Shown here piece after piece: positions 1-10,369 of a stretch of 64,000 nt of DNA (its first letter is position 1; the number at the start of each line of letters is the position of its first letter). The translations under genes were made by a program, and so were the position numbers. The stretch is taken from the NCBI GenBank assembly GCA_964019335.1, contig OZ025693.1, positions 372,001-436,000 on the forward strand. Reading direction: 5' to 3'. Under the pieces are notes generated by a model. The model made no database searches, had not been told where the DNA came from, and saw only the letters and a program-made list of their open reading frames with translations. The DNA comes from Diplonema japonicum. Lineage: Eukaryota > Euglenozoa > Diplonemea > Diplonemida > Diplonemidae.

Positions 1-139
1 AAAATGGTTGAAAATGAAACAAAAAGGAACAAGAGGGGGGGGGGGGGGGGGAGGAGGAGGAGGTTAACACATTATTTTCTTCTTCTTTCTTTTTTTTCCA
101 CATTGGCTCTATGGGGGGGGGGGGGGTGTTTTGATAATC

Positions 140-2692
140 TTAAGCATCTACATCTAAAGGTGTTTCAGAGTACATAGCGGCAACACAGCGTGTCCCGAGA
201 GTGTGCAAAGTAGTCTGCTCGAAAAGGGAAGGGTTCAAAGCAACATCCACGAAGAAGAGCCCCGAGACAGTGATAAGAAAGGCGAGAAGGGTATAGGTAA
301 TAGCAGCAGCAAGACGTGGGGAAGAGGAGGCCTTAGGCTTCTTCGAAGCCTTGCTGTCACTTGCAGGCACGTCATGCACTCTCATCAGCTGCGCTTCGAG
401 CCCTCTGTTGGTGGACCGAATCCTCTCAGAGAACTTCAAAAACCTATTGACCTCAATATTCCAAGAGGTGACAAGCTGTTCGGCTTGCCACAGCTCCAAT
501 TTGTGACCTTTGCCAGACTTCTTGCCGTCACCCAAGGCAGCTTTTGCTTCATCCAGTTGCGCCCTTAAGCTGCTCTCATTGGCCTCTGCCTCACCTTCTT
601 TCATCTCCTTCATCTCCTTCATGCTATCCTCCCCAAATACTGGTACTGATTGGCTTACATTTTTCACAACCTCCAGCTCCTTCTTCAGGCTGTCTCTCTC
701 TGCCTCCAGCCTGTCGATGAGTCCTTCCATTCTGCTCAGTTCCTCTGCTGCCGTGACTGGTGTTGGTGCTTCCGCGCGTGCTTGTTCACGTTCCTTGTAG
801 AAGTTCGCGTCCAGCAGATTTGCTGTGAGCTCCTCCACTGTCGCCCTCAGTTTTTGTATCTCTTGCTCCGCCTTTTCGTTGCTTATTGCCAGCAGTTCCT
901 TCTCCATTTCTTTGTCCATAATTTGTTTTCTCATTACCTGCAGCTCAGCAGACTCCGCGCCTTGCTGCTGCTGTTTCACCATGCTCTCCTCCATGGCCCG
1001 TAGGCTCATCTCTTCGTGCTGTATCCTCTCTTCTTTCTCAAGTAGTTCCCTATTTCTATGTTGCGTTCTCATCTCTCTCTGCTCCATTTCTTTTTCTTGT
1101 TCCTTCAGCGCTTCGATCTTTGTCTCGAGGTCAGCTGTCCTTTGCGCCGTCTGCTCGTTGCCGATCACGGTTTGCTGTGCCTTCAGCCTGAGATGCTCGA
1201 TGGTGTCCTCCTGTTCTTCACAAACACTGCTCAGTCGTTTGATCTCCCCTTCTAGCTTCCTGTTGCTTTCTTTCATCTCATCGTTAGCGATGGTGCTGTG
1301 CTGCAGTTGTTCTTCCTTTTCTGCTGTCATGTTTTTCTGGTGTGCCAGAACGGATGCTAATTGTGCGGCTTTTGCATGTTCTTCTGACAGCAGTTGCTCC
1401 TTCTTCTCCAAGGCACTTGCCTGGGCGGACAGTGTGGCCTCCATCTCTGCGACACGTCCCTCGTTGCTGACCGTCAGCATTGTAGGCTCGTTCATCTTCT
1501 CGCGCATCGAAGCCACTTCAGCGTCATGGGACACCCTGAGCTCTAGCAGCTGCTTCTTCAGAGCAACGGCATCGTATTCCCACTGTGCTGCTGCCGACGA
1601 AGATTTGGACCCTGCCACCTCGAGCTCTGCTCTCAGCTCGCCGTTTTCGTCAGAGCATCTCTTCAGCGACCCTTGCGACTGCCTCAGTTCCTCCTCCTTC
1701 TCCCCCAGCTCCTGCTGCACGTTGGTAAGCAATCTTGTTATCTCTTTCAGCTTCTTCTCCAATCCAGCTATTTCTTCCCTCTGCACCCCCCCAGGTCCTA
1801 TCTGACGGTCGAGCTCTTGCTTCACTTCCTGTGTGTCAGCCTTGGAGTTCTCCAGCTCACGCTCGCGCTGCTTCATGTTGTCGATGGATTGCTTGAGGGA
1901 GAAGTTAAGGGCGGCTGTGTTGCGCCTCTCCACCTCGAGGTCCCGCGTCAGGGCGTCTATCTCCTCCATGTCCTCCATCTTGCTGGTCCGCAAGGCTGTG
2001 ATGGATTGCTGCAGGTTGTCGAGGGACTTGTTTAGCGACACGTTGTCGTTCTGCAATGACTTGTTCACGTTTTCAAGAAAGCGCAGTCTTTGCTGCAAGT
2101 TGTGCCGCACTTCTGACGGGGACCCGAATCGCGGGCTGATGTTCCCCGCAGCTGGCGACACGGCCCCAGGGGACCCCTGGCCAGGGATGCGGGGTTGGTG
2201 AGCCAACTCCATTTCCAAGGTTTGTAGAGCCGACTCCTTGTCCACAAGCTGCTTTTTCAGGCTGTTGTTGTCTTGTTGCAGATCTGTTTTAACCTTGCGC
2301 AGCTCGCCCAGGACCTGGCCTATTTCACGCACGGAGTCCTCCCTCCCCTTTGTCATCGTCTCCAGTTTGTTAATCCTCTGCATCATGATCTTGTTGGTGC
2401 TGTTGAGCTCTGCCTTCTCACGCACCAGGACATTTTTTTCGTCGTTCGCGGCCGCAAGTGCCCTGTGTGCGGAGTGGATCTCATCACCCAGGACGACGTT
2501 GCGTTGTGCGTGGTCCTCTGCCCACCTTCTGGTATTCACACCGTCCGCTTGCAGCATGCGTTGCTCTACCACAAGAGCTGTGTTGTCTGCTGCTAGTGTG
2601 TCATTCTCTCTCTGTAGCATTGTAGGTGTAGGCGGCATGGGCCGGGCTGGGGACTGCGGCCCCCCCGGCAACACATATCTATTGTAGGACAT
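140..2692 (-). CDS. Golgin-like coiled-coil protein with C-terminal membrane anchor
   Basis: Single-exon ORF of 850 residues. A short proline-rich head (SPARPMPPTPT) is followed by about 700 residues of almost unbroken E/K/Q/L-rich heptad sequence, then a basic linker (SKKPKASSSPR). One hydrophobic segment of about 22 residues (around AITYTLLAFLITVSGLFF) lies some 50 residues before the C-terminus. This long rod plus tail anchor is the layout of golgins such as giantin or golgin-84, and also of some ER or nuclear-envelope tethers, so a vesicle-tethering role is inferred from architecture only. The start is the first ATG after an AG that follows a pyrimidine tract. The next gene upstream ends only 78 bases away. 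Confidence 0.8.
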   Translation of the reverse strand: MSYNRYVLPGGPQSPARPMPPTPTMLQRENDTLAADNTALVVEQRMLQADGVNTRRWAEDHAQRNVVLGDEIHSAHRALAAANDEKNVLVREKAELNSTNKIMMQRINKLETMTKGREDSVREIGQVLGELRKVKTDLQQDNNSLKKQLVDKESALQTLEMELAHQPRIPGQGSPGAVSPAAGNISPRFGSPSEVRHNLQQRLRFLENVNKSLQNDNVSLNKSLDNLQQSITALRTSKMEDMEEIDALTRDLEVERRNTAALNFSLKQSIDNMKQRERELENSKADTQEVKQELDRQIGPGGVQREEIAGLEKKLKEITRLLTNVQQELGEKEEELRQSQGSLKRCSDENGELRAELEVAGSKSSSAAAQWEYDAVALKKQLLELRVSHDAEVASMREKMNEPTMLTVSNEGRVAEMEATLSAQASALEKKEQLLSEEHAKAAQLASVLAHQKNMTAEKEEQLQHSTIANDEMKESNRKLEGEIKRLSSVCEEQEDTIEHLRLKAQQTVIGNEQTAQRTADLETKIEALKEQEKEMEQREMRTQHRNRELLEKEERIQHEEMSLRAMEESMVKQQQQGAESAELQVMRKQIMDKEMEKELLAISNEKAEQEIQKLRATVEELTANLLDANFYKEREQARAEAPTPVTAAEELSRMEGLIDRLEAERDSLKKELEVVKNVSQSVPVFGEDSMKEMKEMKEGEAEANESSLRAQLDEAKAALGDGKKSGKGHKLELWQAEQLVTSWNIEVNRFLKFSERIRSTNRGLEAQLMRVHDVPASDSKASKKPKASSSPRLAAAITYTLLAFLITVSGLFFVDVALNPSLFEQTTLHTLGTRCVAAMYSETPLDVDA

Positions 2693-2770
2693 CCTGTGTG
2701 GCTGTGCTTAGCGGAATGGGAAAAAAAAGAAGAAGAAAAGGGGGAAAGAAAGACACGGAAGTGCCCTGTC
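2693..2770 (-). promoter_or_regulatory. Intercistronic gap with putative trans-splice acceptor
   Basis: On the sense (minus) strand the 78-base gap contains a run of C and T of about 35 bases, then GCTAAGCACAG and CCACACAG directly before the ATG of the coiled-coil gene. The gap is too short for an ordinary separate promoter. A pyrimidine tract plus AG is the expected trans-splicing signal in polycistronic genomes. Confidence 0.5.
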
Positions 2771-3766
2771 CTACGAACCATCAATGTGCATGAGGAGTTT
2801 TCGTTTGACAAGCGGGCAGGTGCTGCCCCACTGCTCGTCGTTCATGAGAGCGCAGCTGGGAGGGGTGTAAACGGAACCTGTAGTGCAGGATGGTATGTGG
2901 GATTCAGGTCGGGAAGCTTCCATCTTGGCATTGCGAGCCTTGTTTTTAGCCCGTTTCAGCTGTCGTTGGTGGGAAAGGTAGAGACGCGGGTTAGCAGGAA
3001 GCATGGTGACGGGGGAACGGAGCGGAACAAAGGCCTGCGACTTGTGTATGGTCTCAAAGCGTGTGCACCACAACAAACGGATGTTGAGCTGACAGTCGAT
3101 CTTCCAGTTTAGACACATAGCCTTCACAATGAGATCGGCTACATAATACAAATGGTCAGCTATGCTATTGCATAAATCTTTTATATACTCGAGAACTAAT
3201 GGGGATTGAAGCGGGAAGCTAAGGGAGTTCCGGAGGCCTTCCACCGTCTCTGCTCGCTCAGCGATGCTGAACTTTTTGTCGTTCAACAAGTGCCGGTTTT
3301 CCCTGCGTTCGATGCAACAGTAGTGGGGTTGCCAGCTTGACTGTAGAATGCTGTTGCGGTGCTGGCCCTTCACGCTCGGTTTCGGGGTGATGAATTCCTG
3401 CAGAACTGCATGGCCTGGTATTTTATCGTGTTGTAGAGCATCTCGTAGTTCCTCTGGAGAATAGTACCTCACCTCTGTTTCAGGAGCACCGGACTCAATG
3501 GATGCAACGGTGTACGCGGCGACGTCGGAGTCAGGCCCGCACCCGGTGGAAAGCTTCTCTATTATCTTTGCGCTGCTCATGTGTGTTCGCTTTGCCACCT
3601 TCCCGTTCCTTGTTGAATAGTACCAGTAGTGTGCCTTTGAAAACATGTACACAATCGTGTTCGGGATGTGCAGCTTCAGTTTGCCATATTTCGACGCTTC
3701 CTCCTGTTTCGCCGTTTTCTCTTTCCACAACAGCTCGTACAGCGTTGCAGCAGCTCGGCTGGTCAT
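2771..3766 (-). CDS. Conserved-looking protein of unknown function
   Basis: 331 residues from the ATG giving MTSRAAATLYELLWKEK. An upstream in-frame extension is low-complexity poly-lysine encoded by a poly-A leader and is not used. The central part (motifs VYMFSKAHYWYY, GHAVLQEFITPK, HYCCIERRENRH and SIADHLYYVADLIVKAMCLN) has normal composition with many aromatic and Cys/His residues, which argues for a folded domain. The C-terminal quarter is basic (LKRAKNKARNAKM). I see no signal peptide or membrane segment and do not recognise a family. Confidence 0.7.
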   Translation of the reverse strand: MTSRAAATLYELLWKEKTAKQEEASKYGKLKLHIPNTIVYMFSKAHYWYYSTRNGKVAKRTHMSSAKIIEKLSTGCGPDSDVAAYTVASIESGAPETEVRYYSPEELRDALQHDKIPGHAVLQEFITPKPSVKGQHRNSILQSSWQPHYCCIERRENRHLLNDKKFSIAERAETVEGLRNSLSFPLQSPLVLEYIKDLCNSIADHLYYVADLIVKAMCLNWKIDCQLNIRLLWCTRFETIHKSQAFVPLRSPVTMLPANPRLYLSHQRQLKRAKNKARNAKMEASRPESHIPSCTTGSVYTPPSCALMNDEQWGSTCPLVKRKLLMHIDGS

Positions 3767-3774
3767 GTGTTTAT

Positions 3775-3812
<38 letters not shown>

Positions 3813-4517
3813 GTTTTCCTTTTTTTTTCCCCCCTCCCTTTGTGCGCAGCAGAGCAGAGAAATGAGTAGGCGGGAGAAGAAAGCAAAATTCTGGAAAGCA
3901 AACAAAGGAAGGGGGGCAAAGTCCGAGAATTTTTTTTTGTCTTGGGAGGAAGAAGAAGAAATAAAAAAGAAAGAGAAAAAAAAAAAAGAAGAAGATCGGG
4001 CTTGCTTTTTTATAATCCCCTTTGGATTCGTACCACTGACGCTAAAAAAGCCTATCCTATAAAAAAGAAAAAGAAAAAAAAGAGATGAGATAAAGGAGGT
4101 TCCTGTTTTGGAACGTCCCCCTTGTCTCTACTTATCTACCCCTTCTAAAAAAAAAAGAGAAAGAGAAAAGAAGAGGATAGGGGTAGAAGAAAAAAAAAGG
4201 AAAGAAGAAGAAAAAAACCGGAAAAAAAAATCAGACGCGAGCACATGTGTAATGTATATGGCAAAGAAAAAGAATTTCACTGCTAGCCACGTTTTTAGAA
4301 GCGGGGGGGGGGGGGGGGCAGTAAGAATTTACCACTTCTGAGCTATGAAGAGTCAGGCCCAAGAGTTCCTGAAGTCTTGATTTGAAAGTAGTCACAGCGG
4401 GTTTGCGGGAAAACATCTTCCTCTGGAAAAAAAAAAATGGGAAAAAAAAAAAAAAAAGAAAAAAAAGAAAACGGATTGTAAAACCCGTGAAAGGTTGTGT
4501 ACAGAAATATATATCCA
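3767..4517. other. Gene-free low-complexity gap
   Basis: Stretch between the calcium-channel stop and the next start downstream. It is mostly A/G-rich on the plus strand, with a poly-T run near 3778-3809, repeated AAAAGAAAAAA blocks and a G run near 4300. No ORF of normal composition was seen. It probably holds the channel 3' UTR and processing signals. Confidence 0.6.
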
Positions 4518-7500
4518 TCATTCTGTAGGTACTGCTAATGGGTGTGCACGCTGGTCTTCTTTGAATTCATATTCCTCTTCTTCTTCTTCTTCTTCCGGCT
4601 TCTCGGTTAATGGGTTATCGGGCGGTGCAACTCGTTTCTTTGTGCACCCCCTCATTCGAAGCCTGTTTCTCCACGCCCGCTGGATAGTGTACACAGCGAA
4701 AACGTCATATAACATGTACTGGGTGCCCATTGTGCCGTGGATAGCCGCGTAGTTTTGCAAAGCTTCAAGGCCTTCTCTTGAAATGTTAAATATGGTACCG
4801 ATGTAGGCGTTTAAGATGTCTTGGTAGAAGACGTACTCGTCGATAACTGGTACGTGAAGCTTTTTGAGAATGTAAAATTTCAATGTCCAGTCGCGGTCTC
4901 CGCCAGACGCGAAGCCCAAGGGTTGCGGAAGCATGTCCAAAATCTCCAAAAAATCGCTGACGGTAATTTTCCCCGTTAATTGCGGGTCGTACTTTGCCCA
5001 GGACACTCTGAGGTCCGACACGAGGTTTAAAGAAGGTGCTTTTACAGACAGCGATTCTTGTTCGCCAAAATTCTCGAGAACAACTGTGATCACCAGGTTC
5101 AGCACTATCATCCCACCCAACACTGTAAAGCAGGGGAAGTAAAGATATGCCCACAACGACCCGCAAGAGTTGTTCTCCTCACAACCCGGGTTTGACGCTG
5201 CAGCATCCCTCATGATCACCGCCCAGTTCTCTGTGGTCGACATAATGTACAAAGTCATGATGGCGTTGCCGAGGTTTTCAAAATTCGTCCATTTTGTAAT
5301 CCCGAGGCCCTTCCCAACACGTCCGAAGGCCTGCACGCCGACCACACCGAAATTGTAATAAACGACTAGCAACAACAGCGAGATGTTCATAAAAGACGGA
5401 AGCGAGAAAAACAGCGTTCCGAAGAGCTTTTCAAGACCCTGCGCTTTTTTTATCAATCGCATGACGCGGCAGATTCTGAGGATGCGAAGGACTTGAATGT
5501 TGCTGTTTCCTAGGAAGAACCCGACGAAAGAAAGCAGCACCAATGAGAAATCGAACTTGTTCCAGGAATCAGTGAAGTACAGCTTGCGCATGACGAATAT
5601 CTTAAGCGCGGCCTCGATCGCGAATAAACCAGCAAACACTGTGTTTGCAACGTACTGCATAAGCGTTTCCTCGTCGGTTTGGTTGTAGTGCCGCGCGCCC
5701 ATGAACGCAACATTCACGACAATGCAAAGTATGATCATCGTCTCGAATTGTTTGCTGAACACCAGCTGCGATAATTTCCGTTTCAACCATGTGTCAAGGT
5801 CGGGCACTCTGACCAACTGAAGCCTCCCAATGACACGGTTATATCGAAGCCATGCTTGCTGGTCTTCAGTAAGAAACGCTGAACCATCTAATTCACCTTT
5901 CAACTCATTGAAACGATCAATGAGAAGCCCGATGAATAAGTTAATCGCGAAAAACGAGCCTGAGGCTACGAATAGTACGAAGTAAATTGCGTTGACGGGG
6001 TTGCTGTCCCTCTCGGGTGCCTCTTCGTGGCTTTTGCTGTCGATTCCCGCGAACATAATATTGGCCCATCCGTCGCCGATTCCCATCTCGAGGAGCGCGA
6101 GCAGCGCGGACCCGATGTTATCGAAATGGAAGGGTTTGTTCACCCACTCCCTTTCCCGTTCCAGATACACGATGTCACCGAACACATCCATCCCCGAGGG
6201 AACGGGTCCGGTTCCATTGCATTCCGATTTCAACAGTATATCAGGTGCGTTGCACGAATAGAAGGCACCCTTGAAGAGCTGAACACCAAGCACGCCGAAT
6301 ATTACAAACACGAAGCCGACCACAAGAACTACATTGCCCATCGCAGGGAGGGCTTGAAAAAGCGCGGATACCACGACCTTAACATTGCGGTTTCTGATGA
6401 GGATTCTCAGCGACCTCGCACACCTCAGCAGCGTGAAGAACGGGATGAAAAGCCCCAACCAGGACATCGCCACGACCGTGAAATCGATTCTGTTCCATTT
6501 AGACACTAAGTAAGGCCTGACGTCCTCTGTCATACCCTCATCAGGCCTGTACGAAGCGGGCAGACTGTCTTTGTAGAGCCCCGTGGCGATGATCTTCATA
6601 GCCGCCTCAATGGTGAATACTATCACGAAGACGATTTCCAGGGCGTTGAGCACATCTTTTAAAGTCGGGTATGAATCGTTCCACGGGGCCTCCAGACCCA
6701 GGGCGAGCACGTTTAAAGAGATCAGTATTAACATAATGGTCTTGAACTGCTTGTGCCACACCACGGTCGTGCAGAGGACACGTATAGGGTTGGTCACCGA
6801 GAAGACTCCCAATGACTTTCCTGCAATTATGCGGACTGGCTTTGCTTCAGATTCCCTTGATTCACTTTTTTCAACCAGCCACTCTGGAAGCTTGTCAGAT
6901 GGAATCGTGTCCATAGTTGAGGCGGCGGAACGGGCTTTGATAGTGCCCCCAAACTGTATTTTTTGTTTGTTGTTTTTCTTTTTTTTTTCTTTTTTGATTT
7001 TTGTGACACAAACTTCATAAGAATCAAGCTCTACATCGTTGAGGAACCCGTTCGTTGCAGTGTCATTTTCCTCTTCGTCCTCGTTCTGTTTTTTTTTTTC
7101 TTTTTTTTCTCTTTTTTTTTTTCCTTTTACCACACCGCAAAGGTATCGATAAGAATCGCGATGAACAAGTTCACGAAGATGTAATTCCCCAGCCAGAACA
7201 GCGTGCAGAAGTAGAGGATGGCGGCGATGGATGTTTCGCGAATGGCGACCTCCATGGTGTGCGTCCACGTCTCGCCGGTGATAACGACGAAAACGGTGAG
7301 CGCGGAGTGCCAGATGTTGTTGAAATTGTTCCTCTCCTCTGGAGGGTAAGCGCTGGAGAAGAACTGAAGGCCTAAAATAGTGTAAATGAAGATGAAGAGC
7401 AGCATGATGAGGCACAGCGAAGACGCAGCCGAGATGGAGTGCAGAACTGTCGCCAGAATCTTCCGCAGCGTGACCCACTTTCTGGCGAGCCGCATAACCC

Positions 7501-9868
7501 GAAGAATCCTAAAGGCACGAAACGCACTCAAGGCCGACCCATTCCCACTCACCATCTCAGGCACAGAAATCACAACCAGTACCGCGTCAAAACAGTTGAA
7601 TCTGTGTTTATGAGATACCGCACAACAAACAGTATACCTGTCGCTGAAGTACTCCTTCAGCCCCAACCCCCAGAGCTTGAACATTAGTTCCGCACAGAAC
7701 ACAAACGAACAAGTGTAGTTCGCCACCGCTAGCCAGTCTTCAAGGCTCTGCTCGATTCCGTGATGGTCCACACACAAGATGAGGACATTTAAAACAGTCA
7801 CAAGCACCAAAGCCTTGTTGAACCATGAACTCGCGATCACCTTTCTGGCCTGTAATCTTAGCCGGCTGTGCAAACTAAGTCCTTGCGTCTGCATCGCCAC
7901 CACCAACACGGCAACCACAGCTGCTTGCGAGGTGGTGGTCAGGACGCAGTAGGTTTCGAACTTCTTTACCGCGACTTTTTTGTGTGTTTGTGTGTTTTTT
8001 TTGGTATTAAAAAAAGGGGAGGGGGTAGATTTATTCGGCCCCCTCACACTTTGTCCGAAAAAAAAAAAAGAAAACTCGGGCTGCGGAGTGCTTGAAATGC
8101 CGAAATCATCCATGGTGAGCTATTGTGTGACCGGGGTTCGAGAAGGGGGGTGTTACCCCTCCATTCCATTCTTTGATTCTTTGAAGGCATACAAGACGCT
8201 ATGCTCGCCCTGTAGCTGGACAGGCACAGAGCGTTGACGCACCATTCCGACTCATCGCTGAAGCGTACCTGTAGTGTTCGCCTTCCGTGGCAGTGTGCCG
8301 CATACCATCAGGAACCCGTCCTTCATGATCTGCACGACAACGCCTACCATGCCTGGGAGGTGGTCCATCTCCCTGCTCCACATCCCCACGCGTTTCAGCT
8401 GGAGCTTGCGAAGCTGGGTCTTGTCAGTGGTCACCCGCACGGTGGTACCCAGCTCGTACAAGTAATTCTTCCCGTCGAAGTAGTTCTTCGGCGAAGGCTT
8501 CACAAAACCTGAAGCGAAGGCGTCACACACGAATGTGAGCCTGTGGTGGTTCTTCCGAACCTCGGTGAGCGAAGGTTTCCCTGCTTGAAATATGGCAAAA
8601 ACAAGCCTGAAGTGTGTGGAATGGCATGTTGCGATGGTAACAGGGTAGATCACTTCCTCCGTCGCCTCGGTGAGCAGGACTCTCTTCTCATTACGACATT
8701 TTTCGGCCTCGGCACCGAACCCTGTTGTGAGGATGGCAAGAACAAGGTTCATGCAGAAAAAGGATCCGAGAAGCGTGACGACAAGGAAGTAGAGGAAGGC
8801 AGCGGTACCCGAAACGTCTTGTGCTCGTTCGAGTTCCAACGGCCAATCGTCAAGAGAGATTATCTTGAAAACGAGGAGCGTCGCGGAAGCCACGTTGTCG
8901 AAGTTGAGAACCTGCGATTTGTAAGACCGTTCATCTACACGGCATTTCTGCGGCAGCTCCACGTTGTTGTCAACATTATTGCACTTCCTCCCCACAGGCC
9001 CCGTAGTGCACAGTCTTGTAACGTTCTTCATCAAAATAAACGCGGGCTCTATGGTAGCGTTGGTAGTGTTAGTTCCGTTTGAGAAGAAGTCCTCATGGTC
9101 CGTGTCGAGAAAACACCGTTGATGCCACTTCCCTGCCCACGCGACAACTCCAGTGATGGAGAACACTGTCATGAACAGAAGAAGTAGCATTATAACATCC
9201 CAGAGTGCAGGGATCGAGTGAACCAACGCAACAAGAATCGATTTGAAGCTCTTAACCCTCGAAATCGATCTCAACGGATGAAGCAGCCGAAGCGATCTCA
9301 CCACTGAAACATTACCAACAGCAGGATGCAAACCAACATAAGACACAATGACGATGAACAGATCAAGGCGGTTCCAAGATCCACGTAGGTACGCGTGTCT
9401 GTGGTTTACAAACCCGCACGCCATTATTTTCAAAGCGGCTTCGAGAGTGAACAGACCGAGGAAGATATCGAAAATGGGCGTGGTAATTGATATAAATTGT
9501 TTATCGCTTCCAATAGAGGGTTCCGAGTCGAGAGCAATGAGAATAGAGTTCACCATAATTACGAAAAGAATCGCGCAACTGAACGATGGAGAGTCAACAA
9601 TGTGTATGAGGTGCTTTCGGAAGGAACCCCGACTGCTGATGATACCGAGGGGGTTGTTGTTGATGTTGTAAATGTTACGCGTTTCGCCCCATATTTGCCG
9701 CGCGAGCCACCATTCCACATCGCCCAGGCCGTGGAAGGCGTTGCAGCAGTTTCCATAGTCCGGCACAGAGTCCTCATAAAGATGGTCGATCAAGTCAGGA
9801 GAAAGCTGCAAGTCGTTGTCACTGGGTATATTATTTGCGACCAGCCTGCGTGCTCTGACATTAAACAT
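4518..9868 (-). CDS. Four-domain voltage-gated calcium channel alpha-1-like protein, five exons
   Basis: Exons by frame and GT-AG: 9868-8306, 8268-8076, 7974-7136, 7085-7014, 6953-4518, giving about 1,700 residues. Four repeats of six membrane segments are visible, each with an arginine-rich S4 (for example FRILRVMRLARK in II and LRILRICRVMRLIKK in IV). Pore-loop residues two before the conserved Trp are D (ISLDDW), E (TGETW), D (GIGDGW) and E (STTENW), a D-E-D-E ring, so calcium selectivity is likely. The linker between domains I and II carries a module resembling MIB/KEG repeats (about 8530-8190). After domain IV come an EF-hand-like stretch and an IQ motif (TIQRAWRNRLRMRG), expected to bind calmodulin, then an acidic tail. 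It acts in the plasma or ciliary membrane. Family assignment is firm; the exact exon edges are inferred. Confidence 0.92.
8269..8305 (-). other. 37-base intron of the calcium-channel gene
   Basis: Sense sequence starts GTATGCGGCA and ends ACACTACAG. Removing it joins DGFLM to VRFSDESEW in frame and avoids a stop a few codons downstream. A second 37-base intron occurs in the propeller gene at 50422-50458, so this size appears to be a real lower limit in this genome. Confidence 0.75.
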
Positions 9869-10369
9869 TTGGTCATTTCATAGATTGGCACGGGCCCCTA
9901 TTTTTTTTTTTTTTTTCCCTTTTTTTTTCTTGTTAGTGGTAAAAAAAAAAAAAAGACTTTTTTTTTCTATAAACGGGGTGGAGAACGAAAGAGAAAGCGG
10001 GGGGAGAGAGTGGGGGGGGGGGGGGGGGGGAGTTAAACAAAAAAAGATTGTATGGGGAAGGGGAATGACAAAAAAGAAATGGGACAGAAAAAAAAGGGGT
10101 ATCAATGGGGGGGGGGGGGGACTTCTAAGGAGAGGGGAGGAGAGAAAATCTTTTTTTTTGATGTCTTTTTTTTTTTAATCCACAATCCTAATCAAAGAAA
10201 AAGTTTATTTTTCGTTTTCCTTTTTTTTTTTATTCTCAATTTTTTTTTCCCCCAGGGAATATACTATACTTTACATAGGGGGGGGGGGGGGGGAAGAATA
10301 GCAACAAAAAACTGCTTTTTGCCTTTATTATTTTTTTTTTTTTTTTTACTTTATTTTTTTCCCCCATCA
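9869..10369. other. Gene-free low-complexity gap
   Basis: Contains poly-T, poly-G (10010-10030, 10108-10120, 10278-10293) and A-rich runs with no convincing ORF. It separates the Tudor-like gene 3' end from the calcium-channel start. Confidence 0.6.

Noticed and set aside
825-1805. Long plus-strand serine-rich ORF of 326 residues
   Set aside because: It is the complement of the coiled-coil gene; its Ser/Cys-rich content is what antisense of E/K/Q codons gives.
3767-3919. N-terminal poly-lysine extension of the unknown gene
   Set aside because: It is translation of a poly-A leader; a natural start (MTSRAAAT) follows it.
7136-7478. Histidine/arginine-rich start of the long calcium-channel domain III-IV frame
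   Set aside because: It is a shadow of the domain II exon in another frame; the frames join by a 50-base intron instead.
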